Assembly (NCBI GenBank): GCA_017427185.1
Contig: JAFRTJ010000004.1
Span: forward strand, 62,001-126,000
From: Bacteroidaceae bacterium
Lineage (GTDB): Bacteria > Bacteroidota > Bacteroidia > Bacteroidales > Bacteroidaceae
Reading direction: 5' to 3'
Length of the DNA stretch: 64,000 bases
Part shown: positions 43,886 through 53,048 of the stretch, one piece after another
Layout: each line of letters begins with the position of its first letter
Numbering within the stretch: the stretch's first letter is position 1
Made by a program: the position numbers and the translations under genes
Notes under the pieces: generated by a model
What the model was told of the DNA's origin: nothing
Database searches by the model: none
The model's input: only the letters and a program-made list of their open reading frames with translations

Positions 43886-44596
43886 TTACTCCTCCATGCC
43901 AACAATGTTGGGAGCAATCAAGCGATAGCCTTTACCGTGTACATTATTAATCTCTATACTGTCATCATCACGTAGGTGTTTACGAAGCTTTGTGATATAT
44001 ACATCCATACTTCGTGCATTGAAGTAATTGTCATCAATCCATATCGTCTTCAAAGCCAACTCGCGCTCCAGCACCTCATTGGCATGAGCACAAAGTAAGG
44101 TCAGCAGTTCACTCTCCTTGGTGGTCAACTTAGTCTGATTATCACCATCGCTTAATATCTGGCGCTGAACGTCAAATACAAATTTACCCAACTGGTAACG
44201 GACAACATTTCGTTGATTCTTGCCTTTCACACGACGAAGAATGGCCTCCATACGATAAACCAACTCGTCCATGCTGAAAGGTTTTGTCAGATAATCATCG
44301 GCTCCCAGCTTGAATCCTTCCAGGATATCCTCCTTAAGATTCTTCGCAGTCAAGAAGATGATAGGAACATCAGGATTCTGCATCCGCATCTCGCGAGCCA
44401 AAGTGAAACCATCCATCTTGGGCATCATCACATCCAGCAGACACATGTCGAACTTGCTGCGCATGAATGCCTTGTAACCAGATTCACCGTCCAAATATAA
44501 TTCAGCGTCATATCCCTTAGCCTGAAGATACTCTCTCAACAGCATGCCAAGACTCTCCTCGTCCTCGCATAACAAAATGTGCAATTTCTGTTCCAT
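43886..44596 (-). CDS. rprY: Response regulator RprY (OmpR family)
   Basis: 236 residues. Receiver domain 1-~120 with phospho-acceptor D55 in MCLLDVMMPKMDG, the acidic pocket CEDEE near the start and the conserved FLTAKN and DDYLTKPF. The C-terminal OmpR/PhoB winged helix carries SMDVYITKLRKHL and NVHGKGYRL. In Bacteroides this regulator works with RprX; the kinase gene lies 10 bases upstream here, so the two are cotranscribed and form one two-component system. The signal it senses is not established from sequence. Confidence 0.93.
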   Translation of the reverse strand: MEQKLHILLCEDEESLGMLLREYLQAKGYDAELYLDGESGYKAFMRSKFDMCLLDVMMPKMDGFTLAREMRMQNPDVPIIFLTAKNLKEDILEGFKLGADDYLTKPFSMDELVYRMEAILRRVKGKNQRNVVRYQLGKFVFDVQRQILSDGDNQTKLTTKESELLTLLCAHANEVLERELALKTIWIDDNYFNARSMDVYITKLRKHLRDDDSIEINNVHGKGYRLIAPNIVGMEE

Positions 44597-44606
44597 AATC
44601 TTTTTT

Positions 44607-46139
44607 CTAATCTTTTATGGTTGGTAATGTAATTAAAAATTTTGTTCCCTGACCTAATTCGCTCGTGGCACGAATCGTACCATTATGCACCTCCACCATA
44701 CGTTTCACATAAGCCAGACCCAAGCCGAAGCCTTTGACGTTATGTTGGTCGCCCGTATGCACCCGATAGAACTTTTCAAATATACGTTTCAAATCATCTT
44801 TCTGGATTCCTATACCATTATCTTGGATACTGATACACAAATGATTACCCTGGTTCCATGTAGCTACTTCCAGATGTAAGTCAACTTCTTCGCGCTTATA
44901 TTTCACCGCATTATCCATCAGATTGAAGATTATATTGGTGAAATGCATCTCATCAGCATTAATGAAAGAATCCGTAGCATCCAATTTGGAATCAATAGTA
45001 CCGCCGTTTTGAGTAACCTTGAGGCTAAAAGTCTGTACCACATTATCGATTATCTCATTGGCATCCAATGTAGTCATCTTCAAAGCAATATTATTACGAT
45101 CGAAGAGACTCATCTGCAAGACCTTCTCTACCTGGAAACGCAATCGACGTGTCTCTGATACGATAACACCACCAAGCCGATCATAGGTCGATTCTGATTT
45201 ACTGATACTCTTATCGGCAAGCATCTGAGCAGCGATGGAGATGGTGGAAATGGGTGTCTTGAACTCATGCGTCATGTTGTGGATAAAGTCATTCCTCATC
45301 TCTGACAATTTCTTCTGCCGCACCACCAGATATACTGTTATGATGAAAGTTACGAACAGAATCAATGTGAATATCATCGCAGGAATTACCATATTCAACA
45401 CACCCATGATATATTCATCCATATCAGGGAAATGAACCTTCACATAGCCCATCTTACCAGTCGGGTCATTACGGAAGAGAGGTTGGGAATAACTATATTC
45501 CATTCCCTTTTCCTCATAGTCTGAGCATTGGTACACTTGACGTCCGTCACTAGTGAAAACTGTAAAATGAAAAGGAATGGAAACCCCATTACGCTCCAAA
45601 GCACTACGCATGCAATTATCCAGCATGGTAGCATCCAAACGATCTTGGAAATTCAGATCACTTGCACTATAAAGCACCGTGTTGATCACTTCTTCCAAGA
45701 TATCGCGCTCATAGACATAAGCTTGCTGAACATGCTGCTGGAAACGAGCGGTAGCACCAGCCCAAGGGCTATTCCTCATCATGCGAAGAGAATTTGGTAA
45801 TCCACTGGGATGCTTGCCTATCCGACGAAATGGAGCACCTGTCGCCGTCAGAGCACTATCTACGGAAGCCCCATTTATCTTGATGGAACCAGAATTGAAG
45901 ACAGCTTCACCCTTGCTCAGTTCTTTCTCGTGTTCGCTTATCACATTCTGCAGATAGCGGAATGTCTCATTACGCTCCAAATCACGAGAGGCCTGATCCA
46001 AACTACGGGAAACACTTTCATCGAATTGCTCCTTACGCATACGCACCATCGTGGCAGCATAACGCGCCTGAAAGTACAGGAGAACGATAAAACTGGTCCC
46101 CATAACCAAACTGATGATCCAAATCCATGAACGTTTCAT
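44607..46139 (-). CDS. rprX: Sensor histidine kinase RprX
   Basis: 510 residues. An N-terminal membrane segment (~4-24, WIWIISLVMGTSFIVLLYF), a periplasmic sensor region of ~230 residues, a second segment (~255-280, MVIPAMIFTLILFVTFIITVY), then the HisKA domain with H291 in HNMTHEFKTP and an HATPase domain with the N-box (NIIFNLMDNAVKY), IQDNGIGI and FGLGLAYVK. It phosphorylates RprY. The start is fixed by its promoter: the -7 box ends 5 bases before the ATG at 46139, so the mRNA is likely leaderless. Longer upstream starts fall inside the promoter and terminator. Confidence 0.92.
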   Translation of the reverse strand: MKRSWIWIISLVMGTSFIVLLYFQARYAATMVRMRKEQFDESVSRSLDQASRDLERNETFRYLQNVISEHEKELSKGEAVFNSGSIKINGASVDSALTATGAPFRRIGKHPSGLPNSLRMMRNSPWAGATARFQQHVQQAYVYERDILEEVINTVLYSASDLNFQDRLDATMLDNCMRSALERNGVSIPFHFTVFTSDGRQVYQCSDYEEKGMEYSYSQPLFRNDPTGKMGYVKVHFPDMDEYIMGVLNMVIPAMIFTLILFVTFIITVYLVVRQKKLSEMRNDFIHNMTHEFKTPISTISIAAQMLADKSISKSESTYDRLGGVIVSETRRLRFQVEKVLQMSLFDRNNIALKMTTLDANEIIDNVVQTFSLKVTQNGGTIDSKLDATDSFINADEMHFTNIIFNLMDNAVKYKREEVDLHLEVATWNQGNHLCISIQDNGIGIQKDDLKRIFEKFYRVHTGDQHNVKGFGLGLAYVKRMVEVHNGTIRATSELGQGTKFLITLPTIKD

Positions 46140-46144
46140 GTAGG

Positions 46145-46175
46145 CAAAGTTAACGCATTTGTTAATGAGCACAAA
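46145..46175 (-). promoter_or_regulatory. Promoter of rprXY, leaderless layout
   Basis: TTTG (46172-46175), 19 bp, TAACTTTG (46145-46152), minus strand. The ATG is at 46139. Its -33 abuts the terminator of the EF-G gene. Confidence 0.7.
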
Positions 46176-46176
46176 A

Positions 46177-46204
46177 AAAATCGGCACCACAAGGCGCCGA
46201 TTTT
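46177..46204 (-). terminator. Terminator of the EF-G paralogue gene
   Basis: Stem AAAATCGGCACC (46177-46188) with GGCGCCGATTTT (46193-46204), one mismatch, 4-nt loop; the T-run on the minus strand reads into the rprX -33 box. Confidence 0.8.
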
Positions 46205-46246
46205 TAACAAATTTAATAAATGTACTATAAGATAGTTGTTGTTTTA

Positions 46247-48403
46247 TCAACTTTCTGCCTGGCTTGCTTGATATTCAGCAATCAACTTCTGCTGTACCTC
46301 ACCAGGAACCAACTCATAAGATGCGAATGTCATTACGAAGCTGGCACGACCACCAGTCAGACTGCTCAAAGCTGTGCTGTAATTGGCCATCTCCTTCAGA
46401 GGAACCTTAGCAGTCAACTTCTCGTAGCCACTCTCGCTGGTCATACCAACAATCATACCACGACGACCCTGCAAATCACTCATCACGTCACCCATCTTGT
46501 CGCTGGGAACCAAAACCTCTACGTCATAAATAGGCTCAAGAATCTTTGGACCAGCCTCCTTGAAGGCCTGAGCAAATGCCTGACGGCCTGCAAGCATAAA
46601 TGACAACTCATTGCTATCTACGGGATGCATCTTACCATCATATACAATCACGCGCACGTCACGTGCATAGCATCCTGTCAAAGGACCCTGCTCCATACGC
46701 TGCATGACACCTTTCAGGATTGCAGGCATGAAACGTGCATCGATTGCACCACCAACAACGCTGTTGATGAACACCAGTTTGCCACCCCATTCAAGATCAT
46801 AGACATCAGAGCTCTTGACGTTGATGCGGAACTCCTGGCCATTGAAGCGATACACATCTGGATCAGGCATGCCATCGTAGTAAGGCTCCACAATCAGATG
46901 AACCTCGCCAAACTGACCTGCACCACCAGATTGCTTCTTGTGGCGGTAGTCTGCACGGGCAGATTTCGTAATGGTCTCACGATAGGGAACCTTAGGCTCG
47001 TCGAAGATGATCTGGATCTTCTCGTTGTTCTCCATTCTCCACTTCAATGTACGCAAGTGGAACTCGCCTTGACCCTTCACCTGAATCTGGCGCAACTCTT
47101 TGGACTGCTCTACCAACCATGTGGGATCCTCCTCACGCATCTTCTGCAGAGCATTCATCATCTTCTCAGTGTCAGACTCGCTGACAGCACGTATACCACG
47201 AATATACTTCGAGTTGGGATACTTAATGAAATCGAAGCGATTCTCGCAATCTTTGCCATTCAAGGTGTTGCCTGTCTTTACATCCTTCAGTTTCACTGTA
47301 CAGCCGATGTCGCCAGCAACCAATGCCTCGACTCTCTCACGGTTTGCACCAGCGCAAACAAACAGCTGAGCAATACGTTCCTTGCTGCCACGATCGGCAT
47401 TCGTCAAGTCATCACCTTCGCGAACCGTGCCGCTCATTACCTTGAAATACTGTACCTCACCAATATGAGGCTCCATTGCAGTCTTGAAGAAGAACAGGCT
47501 GGTGGGACCTTCTGGATCAGGAGTAACCTCCTCGCCACGTGTATTCTTCACGCAAGGCATATCGGTAACAAAGGGTACCACATTGCCCAAGAACTCCATC
47601 AGACGACGAACACCCATATCCTTGACTGCATCCACGCAGAATACAGGGAAGATGCTGCGTGTAGCCAAACCCTTGCGGATACCCTCGCGCATCTCATCTT
47701 CTGTCAGATCCTCGCTTTCGAAGAACTTCTCCATCAGGGCCTCATCGTTCTCTGCAGCAGCCTCAATCAAGGCCTTGTGCATATCCATTGCCTTATCCAT
47801 CTGGTCAGCAGGAATGTCCTCGATTGTGGGAGCGCCACCTTCAGGACCCCAGCTGTATTTCTTCATAAGGAGAACATCAATCAGAGAATTGAATTCTGGA
47901 CCCGTCTTGATAGGATATTGAACAGGAACGACCTTGGGACCATAGATGCTGGTCAATTGCTCCAAAACACGGTCGAAATCGCAGTTCTCATCATCCAACT
48001 GGTTAACCAGGAAGATGACAGGCTTACCCAACTTCTCCGTATAGCGGAAATGATTCTGAGTTCCAACTTCCACTCCATTGGGACCCTTCAACAGCAGGAC
48101 AGCAGTATCAGTTACGTTCAATGCCGTCAAGGCAGCACCAACAAAGTCATCACTACCCGGGCAATCGATAATGTTCAGCTTCTTGTTGTTCCACTCCACA
48201 TGAAATACCGTAGAGAATACTGAATAACCATACTCCTGCTCTACAGGAAAATAATCACTGACCGTATTGTGCAGGGAAACACGTCCACGACGCTTAATGA
48301 CACCTGCATCAAACAAAAGGGTTTCGGTCAAAGTTGTCTTACCTGCTCCATCATTACCCAAAAGGGCAATGTTCTTAATCTCATTTGTCTTATAAACTTT
48401 CAT
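46247..48403 (-). CDS. EF-G paralogue (EF-G2 type), probably weak or no GTPase activity
   Basis: 718 residues. Domain order of EF-G is kept: P-loop GNDGAGKTT (16-24), NQLD at 134-137 (NKxD in usual EF-G), then domains II-V with GGAIDARFMPAILKGV and the C-terminal beta-alpha fold. The switch II motif is DCPGSDDF (80-87), with Ser 84 where canonical EF-G has the catalytic His of DTPGHVDF. Bacteroides EF-G2, which resembles this protein, supports translocation without GTP hydrolysis in carbon limitation. So a similar role is likely here; it is an inference from similarity and the missing residue. It precedes rprXY. Confidence 0.85.
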   Translation of the reverse strand: MKVYKTNEIKNIALLGNDGAGKTTLTETLLFDAGVIKRRGRVSLHNTVSDYFPVEQEYGYSVFSTVFHVEWNNKKLNIIDCPGSDDFVGAALTALNVTDTAVLLLKGPNGVEVGTQNHFRYTEKLGKPVIFLVNQLDDENCDFDRVLEQLTSIYGPKVVPVQYPIKTGPEFNSLIDVLLMKKYSWGPEGGAPTIEDIPADQMDKAMDMHKALIEAAAENDEALMEKFFESEDLTEDEMREGIRKGLATRSIFPVFCVDAVKDMGVRRLMEFLGNVVPFVTDMPCVKNTRGEEVTPDPEGPTSLFFFKTAMEPHIGEVQYFKVMSGTVREGDDLTNADRGSKERIAQLFVCAGANRERVEALVAGDIGCTVKLKDVKTGNTLNGKDCENRFDFIKYPNSKYIRGIRAVSESDTEKMMNALQKMREEDPTWLVEQSKELRQIQVKGQGEFHLRTLKWRMENNEKIQIIFDEPKVPYRETITKSARADYRHKKQSGGAGQFGEVHLIVEPYYDGMPDPDVYRFNGQEFRINVKSSDVYDLEWGGKLVFINSVVGGAIDARFMPAILKGVMQRMEQGPLTGCYARDVRVIVYDGKMHPVDSNELSFMLAGRQAFAQAFKEAGPKILEPIYDVEVLVPSDKMGDVMSDLQGRRGMIVGMTSESGYEKLTAKVPLKEMANYSTALSSLTGGRASFVMTFASYELVPGEVQQKLIAEYQASQAES

Positions 48404-48890
48404 TTCGTATGTTATAATTGTTATCAAATTCGAAATTCAGGGGCTAAAGTTACTAAAAAACGCAGACATGACAAGCGAACGGCAATATGTTTTATAACAT
48501 ATATTTCAACGATTTTCTTTTCTCTCTCGTCAAATCGAACATACGGAAAGTTATACATATCTCACTGATTATCAACTATTCCAGCGACCCTTCCCTTCGC
48601 ACTTCCCACGCTACCAGTCAGCCTACTTTTTATATATCCCCAAACCTTAAACTCCTATAGGCTTTTACTCGTCTATTGTCCTATTCGACATTATGTACCT
48701 TATTAAAGGAGAATTCCATGCAACATTTCACGCAAAAATAATCGACACGTCAACTTCTCAAACGCAACACGTTGATTCCGCCAACTCAACACGTTGATTC
48801 CGCTGATTCAACACGTTGAGATTCTGCTTTCATCCAGAGGCTTGCTGAACCCTGATCTTTTGGAGTCAAAAGCCTCATCCTTTTCCTCTC
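48404..48890. other. 487-bp gene-free stretch upstream of the EF-G paralogue, with dyad array
   Basis: No gene found. A weak -7-like TAACTTTA lies on the minus strand (48444-48451), about 40 bases before the EF-G start. The middle is unremarkable A/T-rich DNA. The dyad array sits at 48765-48818, and a loose stem GAGGCTT/AAGCCTC (48837-48843 and 48870-48876) follows hemW. Confidence 0.55.
48765..48818. repeat. 22-bp-period dyad repeat array, locus 6 (3 perfect units)
   Basis: CAACACGTTG at 48765, 48787 and 48809, exactly 22 bp apart. The spacer begins ATTCCGC, differing from AAACCGC at locus 5. Confidence 0.95.
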
Positions 48891-50012
48891 TCAGCACATC
48901 AAGTCACTCATCAGGTCGTCAGAAACGAAGATTCCGCTTCGAGTGAGTCTCAGGCAGTTGTCCTTCTGTTCCATCTTACCAGACTCCAAGTGTGGCTGAG
49001 CCATCCTTAAGCAATAATCTCGACGCACCTGGCTCAATTCTCCTAAAGGAACACCCTCGCAAGTACGCAATCGAGTCATGATGAATTCGTCATACAACTC
49101 ATCATCTGAGAGTGTCTCTTCCTCATGAGGCACATCTTGTGCGGCTTGAACATACGCCTTCAAATCAGAGGAATTCCAGCGGCGCAAGCGTTTGCCATCA
49201 TAAGAATGCGCGCCAGGCCCCAATCCCAGATAGGGCAACTGGTGCCAATAACTGCTATTGTGGCGCGAATGCATGCCTGGCTGGCAGAAGTTGGAAATTT
49301 CGTAGTGGTGCATCCCTGCTGATGCAGCGGCATCCATCAGATATTCGTACATAGCCAGCGAGAGTTCCTCGTCCGCCTCGCATACTTGTCCTGACTTGAG
49401 CATTGACATCAAGCGCGTGCCCTCCTCATACTGCAAGGAATAACTGCTCAAGTGAGCAACCTGCAAGCTTAGAACCTGCCTGAGGTCCTTCTGCCACATC
49501 TCAAAGCTCTGCCCAGGCAATCCATATATGAGATCTATGCTAATGTTCTGATATCCACGACTCTGCAGCAAATCAATCGCGTCGAGTGCCCCTCTGGCAT
49601 CATGTCGACGATGAAGGAAGCGGAGAATGTCGTCGTTGAGGCTCTGTACTCCCACGCTGATACGGTTGACAGGCGTGTCCTGCAAAGCATCAAGCCAGGC
49701 AGGAGTGACATCATCTGGATTCACTTCGATGGTCACCTCTGCGCCATCCGCTAGAGAAAAGTTTTCCTTGACACCCTGGAAGATTTGAAGCAGCATCTCT
49801 GGCGGCAATTGGCTGGGTGTTCCTCCCCCTATATATAATGTATGCGCACATGCGCCTGAGAGTTCTCCTCTGCGCGATGCCATCTCTCGCATAAGTGAAG
49901 AAACGTATTGCGACTTCCACTCCACATCAAAGGTTGTGGAATAGAAGTCGCAATAGATGCATCGCGATAGGCAGAAAGGCACATGAATATAAATTCCTCC
50001 CACGCTAATCAC
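48891..50012 (-). CDS. hemW: Heme chaperone HemW (radical SAM, HemN-like)
   Basis: 373 residues. The [4Fe-4S] cysteines are C14, C18 and C21 in PFCLSRCIYC, with YIGGGTPSQLP, NPDDV and the GVQSLNDDIL block of HemW. It has the HemN C-terminal domain (ELYDEFIMTRLRTCEGV) but lacks the extra N-terminal cysteine arm of true HemN oxygen-independent coproporphyrinogen dehydrogenase, so heme transfer to target enzymes is the better call. The start codon is GTG at 50012, overlapping the DUF4827 stop by 8 bases, so the two are translationally coupled. Confidence 0.92.
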   Translation of the reverse strand: MISVGGIYIHVPFCLSRCIYCDFYSTTFDVEWKSQYVSSLMREMASRRGELSGACAHTLYIGGGTPSQLPPEMLLQIFQGVKENFSLADGAEVTIEVNPDDVTPAWLDALQDTPVNRISVGVQSLNDDILRFLHRRHDARGALDAIDLLQSRGYQNISIDLIYGLPGQSFEMWQKDLRQVLSLQVAHLSSYSLQYEEGTRLMSMLKSGQVCEADEELSLAMYEYLMDAAASAGMHHYEISNFCQPGMHSRHNSSYWHQLPYLGLGPGAHSYDGKRLRRWNSSDLKAYVQAAQDVPHEEETLSDDELYDEFIMTRLRTCEGVPLGELSQVRRDYCLRMAQPHLESGKMEQKDNCLRLTRSGIFVSDDLMSDLMC

Positions 50013-50703
50013 GCATTTCCTGATACGTCAACTCGTAGAAACAAGGATATACGTTCGTGGTGGCATCCGTCTGCCCTACAGAATGAGGAAGTATCAGGCG
50101 CACTTTGGCAATACGTTCATCAGGATTCTTCTGGCGTCCCAGATTGATGTAGGATAAGGGCGTAATCCATCCTGTGGGCACGCTTGTGCTCTTGTAAACC
50201 ATATACATGGCACCTCCGCCATTATAGTCCTTGTTGAAACTGGCAGTAATGGTGCCCAAGGTATTCTCGACGTCCAAGATGTCAGGATTGGTGTGCCAAT
50301 AGTTCACATCGCTTCGCAACTGTAGGCTGTCACCCAAGATGTTGAACTCAAAGAAACGGCAAATGATACGCTTTGCCTGGCCAGAAGCCAGCTTTTCACC
50401 AGGTCCCTTACGGACAATCTGCATGTAAATTCCAGTACTTCCAAACAGGACGTATTCATTTCGCTCCAGATTAGTGACAGAATCTTGCTCATAGAACTGC
50501 TGCTCGCTAATGACATTAATCTTGCCCACCTTGCAGACGGTATCACCTTCTTCTCCAAGAATGCAAACATCGCGCTCCAGGAAAGAATTGATCGCCTTGC
50601 GTTCTTTCTCCTTCTTCTCTGCGTAGGTCTCATCGTCGTTACACGAAGTCATCCACATTCCAGCCAGAAGAATTGTCAGACATATATACAAATATTTCTT
50701 CAT
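50005..50703 (-). CDS. DUF4827 lipoprotein
   Basis: 232 residues from the ATG at 50703. Lipoprotein signal (YLYICLTILLAGMWMTSC), then an acidic linker DDETYAEKKEKERKAIN. The body resembles the FKBP-type fold of DUF4827: NVISEQQFYEQDS, NEYVLFGSTGIYMQIVRKGPGEKL, and TSVPTGWITPLSYINLG. Whether it is an active peptidyl-prolyl isomerase is uncertain. It sits in the outer membrane or periplasm. The -7 box TATCTTTG (50723-50730, minus strand) leaves a leader of about 17 nt. It overlaps hemW. Confidence 0.75.
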   Translation of the reverse strand: MKKYLYICLTILLAGMWMTSCNDDETYAEKKEKERKAINSFLERDVCILGEEGDTVCKVGKINVISEQQFYEQDSVTNLERNEYVLFGSTGIYMQIVRKGPGEKLASGQAKRIICRFFEFNILGDSLQLRSDVNYWHTNPDILDVENTLGTITASFNKDYNGGGAMYMVYKSTSVPTGWITPLSYINLGRQKNPDERIAKVRLILPHSVGQTDATTNVYPCFYELTYQEMRD

Positions 50704-50722
50704 AAATCTATTCTTTTCGGCA

Positions 50723-50730
50723 CAAAGATA
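50723..50730 (-). promoter_or_regulatory. -7 box for the DUF4827-hemW operon
   Basis: TATCTTTG on the minus strand, about 20 bases before the ATG at 50703. Confidence 0.5.
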
Positions 50731-50792
50731 CAAAAAATCCATCAAACACGACATCTGGCAAGAGGCTTAATTCAACAAAACAACGAAATAAG

Positions 50793-51824
50793 TTATTTTA
50801 GCAAGGCAGAATAGGCTTGTATGGCTTTCTGAGCCACACGCACAGCCTCCTCCATCGTGCATTGCAGCCGTCCACCGCTTGCATTCTTGTGACCTCCGCC
50901 ATTGAAGAATTGAGCGGCCATCTCATTACAAGGAAAATCATCCACACTACGCAAACTTACCCTCACCACTTCTGGATGTTCTGTATCCTCGTTCAGAAAG
51001 ATGCTTAGGCGCATACCCATAATCTGAAGAGGCAAGTTGACGAATCCCTCCGTATCCCCATTCTTCGACCCAAAGCGATAACGCTCCTCGTTGGTCAGAG
51101 TCATGATACAAGTGTTCATTTTGCGCAGGACCTTCATCTTCACGAAAAGCATGTAGCCCATCAGTTTCAAGCGGTTGGGAGTCGAAGTCCAGAAAACGTT
51201 CCTGTAAATCTTGTCCTTGTCTATTCCTCGAGACAGCAGAAGGCTTATACACTCATAGATTACAGGGCGATTGGATGCATAGGTGAAACCTCCTGTGTCA
51301 CACATCATTCCAGCATAGAGGCAAGTAGCTTCTTCTGGAGTCAACTTGTCCATTTCACCCAATTGCCAAAACAAGTGGCAAAGGATTTCACATGTTGCGC
51401 ATAGCTCTGGATGAGAAACATTCAGCTGACAAAAGTCAAAGGGATCGAGATGGTGGTCAATCAATATTTTGGGCGCAGGATTTCCCATCACACATTCCTG
51501 CATGTCAGTCAAACGGGATGGATTATTCAAATCAGCAACAACAAACAAGTCAGCCTTCTCGATCAGCGACTTTGCTTCCTCAACTTGTTTGCTATACACA
51601 ACAATATCGCCAGCTCCTGGCATCCAATCCAAAAAGTCAGGAAAAGGAGTGGGAACTATAGCGGTAGCCTCTTGGCCCAATCGACGCAAACAATGTACTA
51701 TCGCAAGAACTGATCCAACAGCATCTCCATCTGGATTCACATGACAACAGACGACCGTATGCTGGGACTGCGACACCAACTGCCGCAACTGTTCTATTTG
51801 ATTCTCGTTAAGTAATGATTCCAT
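50793..51824 (-). CDS. nrnA: Bifunctional oligoribonuclease / pAp phosphatase (NrnA-type DHH)
   Basis: 343 residues from the ATG at 51824, where the family N-terminus begins (ESLLNENQIEQLRQLV). DHH motifs are present: CCHVNPDGDAVGSVLA, FVVADLNNPSRL, LIDHHLDPF, AGMMCDTGGFTYA. The DHHA1 part ends NGGGHKNASGG. NrnA degrades 2-5-nt RNAs and 3'-phosphoadenosine-5'-phosphate. It diverges from fmt with a 121-bp shared upstream region. Confidence 0.88.
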   Translation of the reverse strand: MESLLNENQIEQLRQLVSQSQHTVVCCHVNPDGDAVGSVLAIVHCLRRLGQEATAIVPTPFPDFLDWMPGAGDIVVYSKQVEEAKSLIEKADLFVVADLNNPSRLTDMQECVMGNPAPKILIDHHLDPFDFCQLNVSHPELCATCEILCHLFWQLGEMDKLTPEEATCLYAGMMCDTGGFTYASNRPVIYECISLLLSRGIDKDKIYRNVFWTSTPNRLKLMGYMLFVKMKVLRKMNTCIMTLTNEERYRFGSKNGDTEGFVNLPLQIMGMRLSIFLNEDTEHPEVVRVSLRSVDDFPCNEMAAQFFNGGGHKNASGGRLQCTMEEAVRVAQKAIQAYSALLK

Positions 51825-51916
51825 AATTGGGAACAAAATAAGCACTTTTTTACGACTTGGGCAAACAGAATCGCAAAATTTATCTCCCACACGAGTCTTA
51901 TTCAAAAATAATAGAG

Positions 51917-51924
51917 TACTTTTG
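51917..51924 (+). promoter_or_regulatory. -7 box for fmt
   Basis: TACTTTTG fits TAnnTTTG, 21 bases upstream of the ATG at 51946. Confidence 0.5.
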
Positions 51925-51945
51925 CACAATAAATATCTGTTAGGA

Positions 51946-52914
51946 ATGGAAAAAGACACTAGAATTGTATACATGGGGACACCCGATTTCGCAGTTCCAG
52001 CATTAGACAAGTTGGTATGTGATGGGTATAATGTGGTGGGGGTAGTAACTATGCCTGATAAAGCCATCGGACGACATCACGAAACGCTACAGTCCAGCCC
52101 TGTGAAGAAATATGCTGTTGCCCACAACATTCCTGTATTACAACCAGAAAGGTTGAAAGATGACACCTTTTTGGAGCAACTTCGTAACTTACAAGCCGAC
52201 TTGCAGATTGTAGTCGCCTTCCGCATGCTTCCTAAAGTTGTTTGGGACATGCCCAAATTAGGTACCTTCAATCTGCATGCTGCCCTACTACCCCAATACA
52301 GAGGCGCCGCTCCCATCAACTGGGCCATCATCAATGGAGACACAGAGACAGGCATCACCACTTTTTTTCTCGACGAGAACATCGACACAGGACGTATCAT
52401 TCTGCAAAAACACGTACCAATCCACAAAACAGATTGTGTGGAGGACGTTCATGACCGGCTGATGATACTGGGTGCTGATCTTGTAAAAGATACGGTGGAC
52501 TTGATTATCCAAGACAAAGCAGACGCCATCCCTCAAGAGCAGTTTTATACCAATGAGCCATTACGACCTGCACCCAAAATATTTCATGAAACATGTGAAA
52601 TCCATTGGTCAGAACTTAGCTGCAAACAAGCTTACAACTTTATACGTGGGCTTAGTCCTTACCCTGCCGCTTGGTCAACTCTTGTTTCACCAGAGGGGAA
52701 AAAGTCCATGCTGAAGGTTTACAAGACACAACCCATAGAGCGCTTATCCAACGTATTGCCAGGCACTGTTGACAGTGATGGGAAAACTTATCTGCGAGTC
52801 GCTCTAATCGATGGATGGCTAGATCTCCTGGAAATACAGATGTCAGGAAAGAAACGTATGCCAACAACCGACTTCTTGAGAGGCATTCACATCAACGGAT
52901 ACAAATTTGAGTAA
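51946..52914 (+). CDS. fmt: Methionyl-tRNA formyltransferase
   Basis: 322 residues. Adds a formyl group from N10-formyl-tetrahydrofolate to initiator Met-tRNA. The hydrolase-fold N-terminal domain reads VYMGTPDFAVPALDKL, and the active-site block is HAALLPQYRGAAPINWAI with the conserved His/Asn/Asp. A C-terminal OB-type domain follows (SGKKRMPTTDFLRG). The ATG at 51946 is preferred over an upstream TTG because the -7 box overlaps the latter. Confidence 0.93.
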   Translation: MEKDTRIVYMGTPDFAVPALDKLVCDGYNVVGVVTMPDKAIGRHHETLQSSPVKKYAVAHNIPVLQPERLKDDTFLEQLRNLQADLQIVVAFRMLPKVVWDMPKLGTFNLHAALLPQYRGAAPINWAIINGDTETGITTFFLDENIDTGRIILQKHVPIHKTDCVEDVHDRLMILGADLVKDTVDLIIQDKADAIPQEQFYTNEPLRPAPKIFHETCEIHWSELSCKQAYNFIRGLSPYPAAWSTLVSPEGKKSMLKVYKTQPIERLSNVLPGTVDSDGKTYLRVALIDGWLDLLEIQMSGKKRMPTTDFLRGIHINGYKFE

Positions 52915-53048
52915 TTTTCTGTTAAAAAATTTGGTGGATTAAGAAAATTATACGTTATTTGCACTCGAATAAACAATTTTTATTTGTCAACCATTAAAAA
53001 TAACTGCCTATAGAAGAGACATTACGCTGAAACAATTTTTTGAGCATA

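Noticed and set aside
46140..46250. Upstream extension of rprX
   Set aside because: It covers the promoter and EF-G terminator; the membrane helix begins right after the ATG at 46139.
46625..48223. 532-codon plus-strand frame antisense to the EF-G gene
   Set aside because: The minus-strand EF-G paralogue fully explains this interval.
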